A stretch of 64,000 nucleotides of DNA from Serripes groenlandicus (Eukaryota > Mollusca > Bivalvia > Cardiida > Cardiidae), in assembly GCA_031761405.1 (NCBI GenBank), contig JASEVX010000005.1, positions 32,537,127 to 32,601,126 on the forward strand, given 5' to 3'. The stretch's first letter is position 1, and the number at the start of each line of letters is the position of its first letter. A program made the translations under genes and the position numbers. Below, piece by piece: positions 20,766 through 32,596 of this stretch. A model generated the notes under the pieces. It was not told the origin of the DNA and ran no database searches. It worked only from the letters and a program-made list of their open reading frames with translations.

Positions 20766-21299
20766 CTTTAAGAAAACAATGCTTCAAAAGTTATTATTGC
20801 AAATGGCCAAATATAAAACAAAAATGATATCTTTAATGTTCTCTACGTCAGTAAAAACAAATAAACAATATTGGAACATATTTATAAAAAGCATTTGTAT
20901 TGAGAGGCTGAACAAAAATATAAAATACTATTAACATAAATTTATGAATATAACAGTCATATAGCTACACTGTATGAGTAAGTAAGTAAGTAAATAAGTA
21001 AATATGTTATTATAGTGACATGTGTATAACAAAACAAACGTATAAACAAATATAATAATGGGAAACCACCCGGCCCCCATGGGCTTATATGTCACTGTTA
21101 AGAAAAAAAGATGTTTACACTGTAAGTACATTTTACTGTTCCACCTAATAAATTCATATATCTACATGAGTACACAGCACTGAGTCGCTCATGTTGTAGG
21201 CATGTTTCCTGGTACACAGAGGACAATGTACATACCAAGTACGTGCACGATTTCGATTGCATGACCCTACTTATTATTATACTATGAGTAGGAGGGAAA

Positions 21300-21405
21300 T
21301 AAACTACTTAACATCTTAGTATGTTCTTCTTGGAAAACGCATAATATATATATAATATATGCTTCAAAATGCGTCTGCAAGTGGGAAAGGTTTGAATATG
21401 TCTAG
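21300..21405 (+). mobile_element. Family A MITE remnant
   Basis: TTAACATCTTAGTATG, then TTCAAAATGCGTCTGCAAGT and GGGAAAGGTTTGAA. Interior deleted and partly replaced by an AT repeat. Confidence 0.4.
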
Positions 21406-21564
21406 ATTAATGTATTCTCTTCGTTATTTACTTATTCTAACGTGTTGGCATTAACCGTTTTCCCACATATGACAAACTTTGAAAAGGTTTAGTTGCACGG
21501 GCATTATATTTGCCAAGAATTGCTGTAAAACACATAGGCTGGTTTTCCTTGAGCAGTGTTCACA

Positions 21565-21831
21565 TTTAAGCCGTTCCACGATAAAACCAACATTATGGAC
21601 TCTGTGTAATGTATCGAGCCAGACCAACCTACGCAGTCCGCGCAGGCTAATCTTGGCCGACACATTACGTTTCAGGGGGATAGAGGTATAGGGTAACGAG
21701 TCCTAAAATAGAAAATCCACAGGAGGCGAAAAGTGTTTGTCCGGGTTAGTCTGCGGGACATTCTTAGGCTGATCCGGATCGATACTTTACGCAGATTCCA
21801 CAATGTTGATTTTCTCGTGGAACAGCTCATT
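21565..21831 (+). mobile_element. Family B foldback MITE
   Basis: TTTAAGCCGTTCCACGATAA to TTCTCGTGGAACAGCTCA, about 267 bp, with both palindromic blocks (CAACCTACGCAGTCCGCGCA, GGGTTAGTCTGCGGGACATT) partly mutated. Confidence 0.85.
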
Positions 21832-22490
21832 TTTAACGTTCTCTGCAGTTTGTCTTGGGACTCGTCCAATGATGTCCAAAGTGTCTAGGTCCTAAAGTGT
21901 CTCACATATCTCCCATTGTGATTCTTAAATAACAAAAAGGTGGGAAAGTGAAGACATTTCTCATTTTCCAACACTGTTTTCAAACGTTATCCCAGGTGGA
22001 GGCTGTCAATATGGTCCATATGAGGGAATAGATAAACGCTCAAAGCAGCTTGTCTTGGGTCTCTTCCAAGATGTCAAACGTGTCGTGCCTATCCCCCTTC
22101 GTGTCAGTATCATGTGATACTCTAGATGTTCGATGGGTGACAGAAAACAAGCCGCCTAATGTAGGCCATTGTCTCGTATTGTAATACATTGAATGTATTA
22201 AGTTTCTAGGATGTAGATACATGTAGATATACAGTGAAACTGGATAGACTATATATACGATGTAATTTCATAACTAACACTTTAATATCTATATACAATA
22301 CGTACAACAACTCCTACGACATTTCGTTTCTAATTCTGTCCATTTCTGTTTTCGTTTATATACAGTGTTTGCTAAAAGTCGAGACACATATCATGCGTAT
22401 TCTGAGACTGGGATATTGCTCCGTTCCCCGAATTGTTTTCAAAGGGCGCCTGCTCCGGAAGCATACCAATAATTTCATACGAGGGAAATA

Positions 22491-22757
22491 ATTGAGCCGC
22501 TACGTGAGAAAACCAACATTATGGTCTATGCGTAATGAATCGGCCCGGATGAGCCTGCGCAGTACGCGAAGGCTTATATGGACCGACACATTCCGTCTCA
22601 GGGGGATAGAGATATAGAGTAATGATTCCCGAAACAGAAAATACACAGGAGGCGGAAAGTGTATGTCCGGGTTAGCCTGCGCGGCATGCTTAGGCTGATC
22701 CAGGTCGATGCTTTACGCAGAGTCAGCCATCTTGGTTTTCTCGCGGGACGGCTAAAT
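22491..22757 (+). mobile_element. Family B foldback MITE
   Basis: ATTGAGCCGCTACGTGAGAA to TTCTCGCGGGACGGCTAA. Full-length; GAGCCTGCGCAGTACGCGAA block mutated. Confidence 0.85.
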
Positions 22758-23097
22758 TATTATTATTATAGACTATTAAAATGGAATACAGCGCGTCTGA
22801 TTGCGGCAACTGCAGGTATTTGATGAATGAAGAAAAAGTGAATCCTAAATGGAATGTGTAAGTAATTATGTATTTAAAAGTCGAGTCTACGGATTTGGAG
22901 ACACTCCTTAACCGGATCATATAAAGGTATATTGACTTTAATTATGTTGGGCTACATTTCTAGTTAATTGTAAACAAATTTAAAAAAAATACGAGGCGTA
23001 CATTGCAGTTTTATATGCTTCTTTTACGACATTGGTTTTGAAAGCTGAGGGGATTATATTGGACTACTTTTCTTCGGTCTTCGTTATGACCAAACGT

Positions 23098-23327
23098 TTA
23101 ACCCTTTCCCTCATACGACAATTCTGCAGCAGACGACTTTGAACGTATTTGGTCAAAACATAGAAAATCTCCATAATTAAATGGATAACCTATGACAAAC
23201 AGTGGAAAACATTGTGGCAAAAGGAGAAATTGCACGTTTTGTGCAATTTCTTCTTTTGTCACTATGTTTTCAAAAAGCCGTCTACTGCAGAGGCGTCAGA
23301 ACGCGTCTATATGAGGGAAAGGGTTAA
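23098..23327 (+). mobile_element. Family A MITE, full length
   Basis: TTAACCCTTTCCCTCATACG to GAGGGAAAGGGTTAA, exactly 230 bp, both TTAA intact, apex GCACGTTTTGTGC. One of the cleanest copies. Confidence 0.92.
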
Positions 23328-23633
23328 ATAAACCATTCACTGTACGTCGTGTGCAGGTCACACGGCCATATTAGTGAGATTTAAGGATATATTTCATGCT
23401 TACTTTGCTGTTTTAAATGGACAAGTATAGCCATCTTAATTATCCCACACGACCGCAGGTCAAGCTGAAAGGCTTAACCGATCTATGAACGGACCATAAA
23501 TGTCCAACCGACAAACATGAAAAAAATGAATGGCTTCGATTTAGTAGCGTTTTAGAATTCACCGATGTCCACTACTTTAATACGCCTGGTTCAATTCAAC
23601 ATAACTAAATTCATATACATGTATATATATATA

Positions 23634-23866
23634 TATGAGCCTTTCCACGAGAAAACATACATTGAAGGATCTGCGTAAAGCATCGACCCGGATCAGCCTA
23701 ATCATGCCGTGCAGGTTAACCCGGACAGACACTTTTCGCCTCCTGTGGATTTTCAGTTTCAGGAATCATTACGCTATACCTCTATCCCCCTGAGACGGAA
23801 TGTGTCGGCCCAGATTAGCCTGCGCGGAATGCGCAGGCTGATCTGAGTCAATACATTACGCAGATA
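23634..23866 (-). mobile_element. Family B MITE, one terminus missing
   Basis: TATGAGCCTTTCCACGAGAA through GCCTCCTGTGGATTTTC to CATTACGCAGATACCATG; the second inverted terminus is absent. Confidence 0.8.
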
Positions 23867-23899
23867 CCATGATATATTATGCCTGGAATGAAGATATTA

Positions 23900-24187
23900 T
23901 CTGAATAACCATTACCACTGTGGGATAACATTTTTCCAGGTGTCATCGAGTATGAAGGCGGAGGTGTCGGCAGATCCGAGTCGTCGCAAATAATCAGAAA
24001 ATCTTTTTTCTTTTTCTTGATCCACATACGGACACATTTGTGTTGTCAAGTAGTCTGCCAATACATTTTCTCCATATGGTTTGGTTGGAATGTTGCTTGT
24101 AAACCATTAACCTTGATCCTGTTGAATCATTTTGACTTGACTGATCGTCTTGTCGTGGCTGTTCAAGTGCTCCAATGGTTCTTACAA
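23900..24187. other. Unique stretch with overlapping open frames, not called
   Basis: On the minus strand three frames are each open for 30-60 codons at different places (for example one ending at TAA 23912, another from about 24185 to 24003). All read like ordinary protein and none has convincing splice sites on both sides, so no exon is annotated. Confidence 0.3.
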
Positions 24188-24457
24188 CCTTTTTTTTTTG
24201 TATGACGTTTTACGTCGCTTTCAACACATATTCAGTTATAATACGACTTTTCCTCTATATGTTACCACTAACCAGTCCATTACTGGTTCATTTATTCTAT
24301 CACCAGCGGGTCAGTCGTAATGCTAACCCCAAAATCATGAGCGAAAAGGAGCGAAAGCCATCACTGCGGTTTTATGCTATAAGGCAGCCGGCGATCGAAC
24401 ACGCAAACTACTGCACCCGATGCCGAAGTTTTAACACTACACCACGGAGGCGCTTGC
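24188..24457 (-). mobile_element. SINE I, reverse, nearly complete
   Basis: A T run at 24188-24199 marks its A-tail, then the complement of GTTGAAAGCGACGTAAAACG, the CCAGCGGGTCAGTCGTAATG block, the GAGCGAAAAGGAG block and a tRNA-like head with GGCGATCGAACACG as the B-box side. Confidence 0.7.
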
Positions 24458-24942
24458 ATGACTAAATATCGAACTTTTCTGCAACTAGAGGCGCACAGTG
24501 CATTGACATAATCTAGTCACCTAAAATGGAAGGCATGGCAAATGATAACATAAGTTGTCCTGCTAAACAAATTGGTAGCTATCAGAACATCACAGTTCCG
24601 TAATTAAATTCAAAATTATCAAACAAGGCGCCGAATTAAATTCATGAAATCCTGTATTCCAAGATTCACTTTCTTCGTTAAATCTAAAGAGAATGACAAA
24701 ATGCATGCATATATAACAAAATATCTATTACCATGCAATTATATACAAAATGACAGTTCAGCTAGTGCCTGTGTGTGCAAGGTGACCCTTGCGTTTATTA
24801 TAATGGTAACAACTTGCACATACACGCGCGTGCTTATGTAAACAAACCAGTCTATTTAGATAAACAGAGAAATTGAAATTTGGATGCTATCCTCTTATAT
24901 CAGTTTAATATTTATATTATAACCCGAGTAATCATGTTTATA

Positions 24943-24944
<2 letters not shown>

Positions 24945-24985
<41 letters not shown>
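24945..24985. repeat. (TG)n microsatellite
   Basis: About twenty uninterrupted TG units, followed by GTTTGTGCGAGCG. Confidence 0.95.
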
Positions 24986-24988
<3 letters not shown>

Positions 24989-25134
24989 TGCGAGCGAGTG
25001 ATTGCGCGAATGTGTGAATGTGTCATGTGCATGCAATTCATTTATTAATATTTATGTTGTATGATGAACAACTCTGTATAGTTTAAGTCATTACAATATC
25101 TATATCTATCTATAACAGATTGTCTGAGACATTC

Positions 25135-25530
25135 TTAACCCTTTCCCTCATATAAATGCTTTCGGATGCCTCTGCAGCAGACGGCTTTTTGAAAACATAG
25201 TGACAAAAGAAGAAATTGCACAAAACGTGCAATTTCTCCTTTTGCCACAATGTTTTCCACTTTAAGTCATAGGTTAACCTTTCAATTATGGCGATTTTCT
25301 ATGTTTTGACAAAATACGTTCAAAGTCGTCTGCTGCAGAATTGTCGTATGAGGGAAAGGGTTAAAGCAGACGGCGTTTTGAAAACATAGTGATAAAAGAA
25401 GAAATTGCACAGAACGTGCAATTTCTCCTTTTGTCACAATGTTTTCCACTTTTAGTCATAGGTTATCCATCTGAAAAAAATATGTTCAAAGTCGTCTGCT
25501 GCAGAATTGTCGTATGAGGGAAAGGGTTAA
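25135..25530 (-). mobile_element. Dimeric family A element, 396 bp
   Basis: A complete family A unit (TTAACCCTTTCCCTCATATA to AAAGGGTTAA at 25364) runs straight into a second unit lacking its first about 50 bases (junction TTAAAGCAGACGGCGTTTTG) and ending GAGGGAAAGGGTTAA. The second unit also lacks the ATTCAATTATGG-type block. The same dimer, same junction and same deletion are at 54888-55282. Confidence 0.9.
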
Positions 25531-25544
25531 TAGTACACACGTGT

Positions 25545-25690
25545 CGGTCATGGTGGGGATTCACTCTGGAAAGTAAAACTTCTAGTCTGGTATGGGGGTG
25601 AGCCAGGGATCACGCGTATATACGCATATAAGCGACGTGATATTATAACCGACTGACTATTGTTGGAAATGTCGTAAAATCCCAAAATGA
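25545..25690 (+). mobile_element. SINE K, degenerate and 5' truncated
   Basis: GGTCATGGTGGGGATTCACT, CTAGTCTGGTATGGGGGTGA and ACCGACTGACTATTGTTGGA followed by GTCGTAAAATCCC retain K order. Confidence 0.45.
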
Positions 25691-25784
25691 ATCAAATCTA
25701 TTACAATTGAAAACAAAATTGTTAACGATTTGCTGAGTCAGCCTTGGTAATTTAACTGTAAGTGTATTGGGAGTTAAATTTGAT

Positions 25785-26013
25785 TATTCCTTTTCCTCAA
25801 GACAGACACTTTCTGATGCGTCTGCAGCAGACGACTTTTGAAAACACTGTGGCAAAAGGAGATTGTGCTCATATTGAGCAATTTATCCTTTTGCCACAAT
25901 GTTTTCAAATTTATTAAATATGTGTTCTCTCATTTATAAAGAGTTTCCATATGTGTACACACATGTTTTCAAAGTCGTCTGCTGCAGATGTGTTGTATGG
26001 CGAAAAGAGTTAA
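25785..26013 (-). mobile_element. Family A MITE, full length
   Basis: ATTCCTTTTCCTCAAGACAG to GGCGAAAAGAGTTAA. Arms GGCAAAAGGAGATTGTGCTC/GAGCAATTTATCCTTTTGCC; apex GCTCATATTGAGC. Confidence 0.8.
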
Positions 26014-26214
26014 GGTATAAACACTTCGTTCAGTGGATGTGGTCATATCAAACCGTATTTTACCTCACATAAACGCATTGGACGCTGGAAACACATTTCT
26101 TTGAAAAACATTGTGGTAAAGCATCAATTGATTTAACCCATTCACTCACCGTTCACGATTTGTTGATCTCTGCCTAAAATTTGAGAAGCGTTGGTTATCT
26201 AGAGTTGTCGGTAC

Positions 26215-26435
26215 CTTTAAATCCTTTCCCACGTATAGAAACATCGAGATGAATCTGCAATAGGCAGACAACCTTTGAAAACAATATGGCAAAAGGATAC
26301 AATTAATATAATATTAATGATGATTAATATCCCCTAGGGCACTCTATTTTCGTCGCTATTTAAATAATTATGCCTTCATTTATATTTGTTTTACATATTT
26401 GTTTTGTTTTCTCAAAGTCGTCTGGTTAATATAGA
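26215..26435 (-). mobile_element. Family A MITE, diverged
   Basis: TTTAAATCCTTTCCCACGTA, GGCAGACAACCTTTGAAAAC and TCTCAAAGTCGTCTGG; centre replaced by AT-rich sequence. Confidence 0.55.
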
Positions 26436-26489
26436 AGAAGCTATAAATGTCATTATTTTCCACTTGTAGATGTATTCTGAATGTCTGAC

Positions 26490-26655
26490 ACAACTGTGGC
26501 AGACACCTAGTGAACACATTGTGGCAAAACAAGAAATTGTGCCACAACGTTTTCAATTCTATTCGATACTCTTTATCGTAAATACTTTTCCATATTTTTG
26601 CCTAGATGTTTTCAAAGCCGTCTGCAGCAGATTTGATTGTCAGTGGGACATAGTT
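26490..26655 (-). mobile_element. Family A MITE, hairpin lost
   Basis: GAACACATTGTGGCAAAACA passes directly to GAAATTGTGCCACAACG, so the apex was deleted. Right side TTTTCAAAGCCGTCTGCAGC continues to GTGGGACATAGTTTA. Confidence 0.6.
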
Positions 26656-26698
26656 TAGGTAATTGGTAACACTGGAAAGGGTTTCCGAAATGATTCCC

Positions 26699-26906
26699 TT
26701 GAACCCTTTCCCTCAAACGACAATTCTGAAGCAGACGACTTTGAACGTATTTTGTCTAAACATAGAAAATCTCCATAACCTATGACAAAAAGTGGAAAAC
26801 ATTGTGGCAAAAGGAGAAATTGCACGTTTTGTGCAATTTTTTCTTTTGTAACTATGTTTTCAAAAAGCCGTCTGCATCAGATTTGTTGTAAGTGGGAAAT
26901 AGTTAA
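26699..26906 (+). mobile_element. Family A MITE, chimeric right end
   Basis: TTGAACCCTTTCCCTCAAAC and apex GCACGTTTTGTGC are of the clean type, but the right end (CATCAGATTTGTTGTAAGTG, GGGAAATAGTTAA) is of the type seen in the neighbour at 26490-26655. Confidence 0.75.
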
Positions 26907-26950
26907 GTTAATTGGTAACACTGGAAAGGGTTTCCGAAACGATTCCCCTT
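26866..26950 (+). repeat. 85-bp duplicate of 26616-26700
   Basis: The end of one family A copy plus flanking unique sequence (AATTGGTAACACTGGAAAGG, GTTTCCGAAA.GATTCCC) occurs at 26616-26700 and again here with few differences, on either side of a family A element. Confidence 0.85.
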
Positions 26951-26952
26951 AA

Positions 26953-28493
26953 GGTAAATAGTTTTCGGGGTTTTATTACATTTAAATGGACAAGCTTGCA
27001 AGGATAATATCGCCCCTACCGTCCCTAAGTAATAGGAAAGCTCAAGGAAGCAGAAACCCTTTTCAGGGAGCTGACTTAGACGATCTCCTCTGAATCTAAT
27101 ACATTGTTCTAATTATCGATACATATTAACACTTTTGGTTAAAATCCTGAAATGTTAGCAAAATAACAATTATTGTTTTTACCATTGCATTAAATACCAT
27201 TTGTGCAGAAGATCTGATTTTCGAATAAAATATGGAGGGGGAAATACCCCGTTCGTACCAAGAAGGGACTCCATTAAATGACCGACGGAAAATCGAAAAG
27301 GTCCTAATTACTAGACTGACGCACAGGTTCACAATTCTATTGAAGTTGGAGATGTATATCCTTAAAAGGGTATAAAAAATTCCCGCATCTTAATTTAATC
27401 CTGGACCCTTAATGCGTGCAGGATAAAACTATATAAACTTGTATAAAACTGTTTCAAATTTATGAGAACAATATAAATAGTCGAATAAAAAACGGTACAG
27501 AAACATGTTGGTTGGTTCAGCTTAAACATCTTCATGTGCTTTCAATTCAAGGATGCGGCTTTCAAAGACTTTTCCAAATTTGTTTTGACTTTCAATATAT
27601 GTTTGCCAATGGCATATCCAAATAATCATACCCATTATCTACTTTGAGCAAACTTTGAACTGAAAATGGTCAGTGCAATCTATGAAATGTAATAGAATAC
27701 CAAAAATGGGAACATATTTCGTAGAAATAGATTAATGGATGTTGGACAAAATAAACAATGCCCAATTGACTAGTAATTTATAACTGTTGTTTTCTTAAAC
27801 TTGAAACCTGGAATCGTAAAGCAATATTTAAATATGGGGGAAATGGTTAAAATCTGATCAAAAGCGCAAATGGTATAGAGCGATACACGCCGCCCTGTCA
27901 TACACCATGGCCGTTAGCTCATTTAATGCCAATTTAAAAGCTTAAATTGCCTTTACCAAGGGGTTTCGGCTTTCTAATTTATTGGAGAGCAAAGGTGAAA
28001 GAAATCTTAATTTACTAATGTTTAATGGTACAATACTGTTTCAAATAACCCTTGATCTTTTGGACAAAATAAAGTACGACCTTTTCACACACAGTAAAAC
28101 TGTTTTGAATTTATATAATTCCGAATATTCAGACAGTCTGATGTGGGGAAATGTCACAAATATTTTAAGATTATGAAATGATAATTTCCTTCGATGACAG
28201 AACAGGGGTGTGTAGTCGATTAAGTTATACAAGTTGTTCAGGGGGGCTTCCAGGTTGCGTATTCAATTCGATTGCGAACATGCATATATCCTAATTAGTT
28301 TATTTAGAGGAACAGGCTCGCCTGCATATTATGTGGTCTCAAAGTCCTAAAGATCGGCTTATATGCCCAAATATGTATGGGATCTCAAGTATTTCTGTCA
28401 GTGTACCTGTTAAACGAGCCGGCAGTTATGATGTGTCGGAGAAGGTTTGTCTTCAAAATCCAACAATTTACGTTGCGCTATCCTTTTCGCCAT
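26953..28493. other. Longest repeat-poor stretch, no gene called
   Basis: About 1.5 kb without recognised mobile elements. Small frames (27126-27332 minus, 27982-28176 plus) have no splice signals or motifs that I can defend. If the window has a conserved non-coding element or undetected exon, this is a reasonable place to look. Confidence 0.35.
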
Positions 28494-28723
28494 ATGAGCC
28501 ATCCTACGAGAAAACCAACATTGTGGACTCTGCGTAAAGTATCGATCCGCATCGGCCTAAGCATGCCGCGCAGGCTAATCCGGATAGACACTTTTCGCCT
28601 CCTGTGGATTTTCTGTTTCAGGAATAACTACTCTATCCATCTTTCCCCCTAAGACGGAATGTGTCGGCCGGATCAGTCTGCGCGGACAGCGCAGGCTGAT
28701 CTGGTCGATACATTACGCAGATG
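28494..28723 (-). mobile_element. Family B MITE lacking one terminus, first of a tandem pair
   Basis: TATGAGCCATCCTACGAGAA to GATACATTACGCAGATG. The inner half carries the CTTAAGACGGAATG-like and GATCAGTCTGCGCGGACAGC variant shared with family M. Confidence 0.8.
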
Positions 28724-28724
28724 A

Positions 28725-28974
28725 TATGAGCCGTCCCGCGAGAAAACTAACATTGTGGACTCTGCGTAAAGTATCGATCCGCATCGGCCTAAGCATGCCG
28801 CGCAGGCTAACCCGGACAGACACTTTTCATCTCCTGTGAATTATTCTGTTTTAGGAGACATTTATTACTCTATACCTCCACTCCCCTGAGACGGAATGTG
28901 TCGACCCGGATTGATCTGGGTCGATTGATTACGCAGGGACCATAATGTTGATTTTCTCGTGGAACGGCTCATAT
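28725..28974 (-). mobile_element. Family B MITE, second of a tandem pair
   Basis: TATGAGCCGTCCCGCGAGAA to TTCTCGTGGAACGGCTCATA. Both termini present; the palindromic block before ATTGATCTGGGTCGATTGAT is reduced. Confidence 0.85.
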
Positions 28975-30091
28975 TATCTAAGAATTTGAACCGATGACTT
29001 GTCTTGGCCCTATGTCTAGAACAAGGCTAGCCTCCCTAGCATCATTGCATTTCCATTTAATTATAACATTCTCAGATAAAACTAATTATTGAAAGGTTAA
29101 ACAGTCTGAGATGGCCAGCATGGCTTAATGATTTTGTTTATGGTCGACTTTCTAGATTAGAAAAAGTAACACTTCAAATTCCACGTAAGACACTTGAATA
29201 GATGTGACATTCTAAATGAATAATGGACGCCATCGATGGTTTGTTAATTTTTCAAAGCTACCGATCGGTATCTTAATGGTATCCTATAACCACAATACAA
29301 AATAGTCTGCTTTGAAGTAAGAAAACATGTGAGAAAAAAAGTGTTACATCACGAAAAAATGGAAATAGATTAGAAAACATTGGCGGGAAATGAGAAATCG
29401 TTAGTTGAAAAGGAAAATACGGATTTCGTATCCTAGAGAAAGTCATAGTTGTGTCCTTATTCCACCAATAATAAACCAAACTGTAGCAAACATTGTTGCT
29501 AAACGAATGTGACAACAGGATGTATGGATTCGGGATCCAGTCTCTGTGAAAATTGAAATTATCCAAACTTTTCCCACCGATTGGAATACAAGAACCGCAG
29601 CCTCACCTAAACTATGACACTTACGTCATCATGCAGATCCGCCCACCAAAGACATCAAAGTATTTAACACACAAAAAGATAAATCAGTTCTAACATTGCG
29701 TATTGACCTACGCTATTGATCTCTATTGGGTTCTCATTTTACCCTCGTTTGAACAAAAACCCTTTGGGAAATGAGCTTTCGAAAATATGTGAAAATTGTA
29801 GACCTTAATCAACCATGGTATCCGCACGTCTGTGGCTGCAGTCAATGCTCATCAGATAAAATATAAAATTTCAAATTTGGATCATTGGTATTGCGAAGAC
29901 GTTGATCCGACTGTGCTTTTCCAGAGGCTGATATAAGCATAAATCCTTGGCAGATATCGGAAGGCATTATTTTATGTTGCGGCTTCTTTGGAAAAAATGT
30001 TTAGGAACACGAGTCGATGTTTCGTTAATAGGTCCAACTCTTGTTACCGAGCTACATGTCTCTCGATTTGCTTTAGGTCTCATCCTTTCTA
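28975..30091. other. Repeat-poor stretch, no gene called
   Basis: No mobile elements recognised. A minus-strand frame at 29273-29566 and a plus-strand one starting at 29947 (it runs on into the family E element) lack supporting splice signals. Confidence 0.35.
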
Positions 30092-30305
30092 TTAACTCTT
30101 TCAGCGCCGAATTGTTTAAAGTAGACTCTTCCATGTTCAAATTCGGGCGACTCTATTTCATATGTTATAGGAGTTTTGTAATATTTGGATAACTACAAGG
30201 CAAACAATGCTGATTTCAGGTGAGACAGCTCGTTACGAGCTGACTCACCTGAATCAGTATTGTTTGCAAAAAGCTCAATATTGCCTTTGGTGCTGAAAGA
30301 GTTAA
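30092..30305. mobile_element. Family E TTAA-hairpin MITE, complete
   Basis: TTAACTCTTTCAGCGCCGAA to GGTGCTGAAAGAGTTAA, 214 bp. Centre: GCAAACAATGCTGATTTCAG then GTGAGACAGCTCGTTACGAG then the complementary strand ending TGTTTGC. TTAA on both sides and a CTCTTTC start resemble family A. Confidence 0.85.
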
Positions 30306-30683
30306 AACACAAACTCTGGGACGTAGATAGGACTTACTCTCCAAACATGATATAAATCATTAATTGTATAACTTATAGTAATATGATAGCAAATATATGT
30401 GTTAATGTCTTTTGCGTTACATACTTGATCTCAATACAATTTATATCTTCTTATCTGCAAAAGGAAGTATATTATTGAGAGAAGGGCTAACTTCGTTTGA
30501 AGTATTTATAATTCAATGAGTGATTAAACACCTTTATTTGACATAGTTTCAACACTAGTCGTTATTTATCCCCCATTTACCCACAAGAATGTCAAGTTAA
30601 ACTTTTTGGGCTCATTATCGGCTTATCTTGCTTCATCATCAATGATTATAAGTGAGTGGGGCTTTAAGAAAACTTACCGTAAA

Positions 30684-30755
30684 GCAGTTGCGACCAGTGG
30701 TGGATCTAGATCATTCAGCGCATCCGTGCAGTCTGATCTGTCTCTACACTGTTCA
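30684..30755. repeat. Hairpin repeat J
   Basis: GTTGCGACCAGTGGTGGATC, GCGCATCCGTGCAGTCTGAT, CTCTACACTGTTC. Looser relatives lie near 9137, 18834, 41834, 45940, 48663, 49740 and 62077. Core is an inverted repeat of GTGTAGATCAAGATC type around a TGCACxxCCGTGCA centre. Confidence 0.5.
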
Positions 30756-30844
30756 ATAATACGTCATAGAAGGCTTGAAAAAGCACGTACGTACCGTATA
30801 CAAGATAAGTACGCGTAGGTCGGTTGTTCTGGATCACGTCTTAA

Positions 30845-31064
30845 TTAACCCTTGAGACGCATTTTGACGCACCTGCAGCAGACGACCCTTGAAAACATAG
30901 TGACAAAAAGAAGAAATTGGTCAAAACGAGCAATTTCTCCTTTAGCCACATGTTTTCCACTTTTAGTTATAGGTTATCCTTTCAAATAAAGAGATTTTCT
31001 ATTTTTTGACAAGATATGTTCAACGTCGTCTGCTGCAGAATTGTCGTATGAGGGAAAGGGTTAA
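30845..31064 (-). mobile_element. Family A MITE, full length
   Basis: TTAACCCTTGAGACGC to GAGGGAAAGGGTTAA, 220 bp; the C-rich left terminus is shortened. Arms AAGAAGAAATTGGTC/GAGCAATTTCTCC no longer pair at the apex. Confidence 0.85.
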
Positions 31065-31132
31065 TTTCAAGGCGGGAAATATTTTTGAGGCTCGAAAGGT
31101 AGCGTTTAAAATGTATTTCTTTGCATTTTGCT

Positions 31133-31387
31133 TTAACCCTTTCCCACAAACAGCAAATCTGTAGCAGACGTTTTTGAAAATGTCTACTTGAAACAAATGT
31201 AAAATCTCTATAATTGTAGGTATAATTACTGAAAAAAGTTGAAAACATATAAGTTAAAGGTGAAATGGCTCAATGTCAATTACACTGTGCGTCTCTAGTT
31301 TCAGTTTAGTTCTATGTTGTCATGATGTTTCCAAAATTCGTCTGCTGCAGATGCGTCAAAATGCGTCAATAGGTGGGGAAGGGTTAT
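31133..31387 (+). mobile_element. Family A MITE, diverged and expanded centre
   Basis: TTAACCCTTTCCCACAAAC to GTGGGGAAGGGTTAT. The hairpin is replaced by unrelated sequence of about 70 bases (GCTCAATGTCAATTACACTG onward). Confidence 0.7.
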
Positions 31388-31499
31388 AAACGCTGTAGTC
31401 ACTTGTTCGAACTTTTTGGAGCCTCCACACTCGGAATATTTATGCAGCCTTGAGAAAGTGTACGTTATCAAGGTTGTATCATAAATAAGAAACATAAAT

Positions 31500-32171
31500 C
31501 TTCAAGATGGTCGTTCGATTATGGATAATTAACTAATTTTACCGATAACCTGGATTTAAATGTTTATGGATCGTTATGTGTTTCAGCCATTTCATTTTTG
31601 ACACATACATAACTCACATATTACTACAAATTGACAGTAACATCCCAGTCGATGTTCCAAAATTATTTGAGCATCTTTTCAAAAAAAATTCTTAAAGTGT
31701 TTAAATGGCAATATAACTAAATAATTTCAAATCTACAGGTAAAGGGGTTGTGTCCCTGGGGTACTACCTTTTAGTCGCGGTTTACTTATTTTCGCTGGGT
31801 AACTTGAAGGAATTACGTAACACCACCCGGTGAAATCTTTGGACAGAGATAAAATTAGTCCCCGAAGGCGTTCTTTCAATGGGTATTTAGCGCATCGTAA
31901 ATCAGTTAACATTTCGTTTGATTTTATCGTAATAAAAATTGGGCGCTCACCTTTGTCCGTATAAGAAGGCATAACAGTATGTGAGAAAATTGGTCTTAAG
32001 ACTGGGAAGCAATAATAATGGCTGATTAACACCCGATATTTTCTTGGCGGTCTTTGATGCAAACGACATTTTACGTATTTGCAACAGACTGGTCCTGAAA
32101 AAGGAGACATGATCTAAAGTGGACGATTTATCGTTTTCCCTTTAGTTTTTTTTTTAAAAGATACGAAGATT
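31500..32171. other. Unique stretch with an unsupported 125-codon frame
   Basis: The minus-strand frame 31733-32110 is the longest in the window not made of recognised repeats (starts MSPFSGPVCCKYVKC). It has an ATG but no recognisable domain, no Kozak-quality context or splice signal that I can defend. Listed as unresolved. Confidence 0.25.
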
Positions 32172-32406
32172 TTAACCCTTTCACACACACAGAAAAACTG
32201 CAGCAGACGACTTTAAAGTTTAAATACATTGCCATTTTTTTTTTGAATCTCCCTTTAAATGAAAGTACAATTATTGAATAGAGTTGAAAACATGGTGACA
32301 AAAGGAGAAATTGCTCGTTTCGAGCAATTTCTTCTTTTGTCTCCATTTTTTCAAAAAGCCGTCTGCTGCAGAGGCGTCAGAAAGCGTCTATATGAGGGAA
32401 AGGGAT
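32172..32406 (+). mobile_element. Family A MITE
   Basis: TTAACCCTTTCACACACAC to GAGGGAAAGGGATAC. Apex GCTCGTTTCGAGC pairs fully, a paired variant of the usual GTTTTG apex. Confidence 0.85.
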
Positions 32407-32596
32407 ACAATCTATTTTTTCCGAACTGCAGCCGACTTTCAAACAACAAGACAATTCTTTAAAACAACCTGTTGTTGTCCCGTCTGCTCCAGTTTTCAAA
32501 TCATCGGAAAAACAAAAATAAAATGTAAATTGGGGCTTTCAATCGGTATAATGACAGACAAAAGTTAAATCAATCCTGGAAATGAAGAGTTTTCGC

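Noticed and set aside
23900..24187. Exon-like minus-strand frames
   Set aside because: Three different frames look equally plausible, which shows that plausibility by eye is not evidence here; splice signals are poor in each.
31733..32110. 125-codon minus-strand frame outside known repeats
   Set aside because: No domain, splice sites or convincing start context; one such frame in 64 kb can arise by chance. Kept only as an unresolved stretch.
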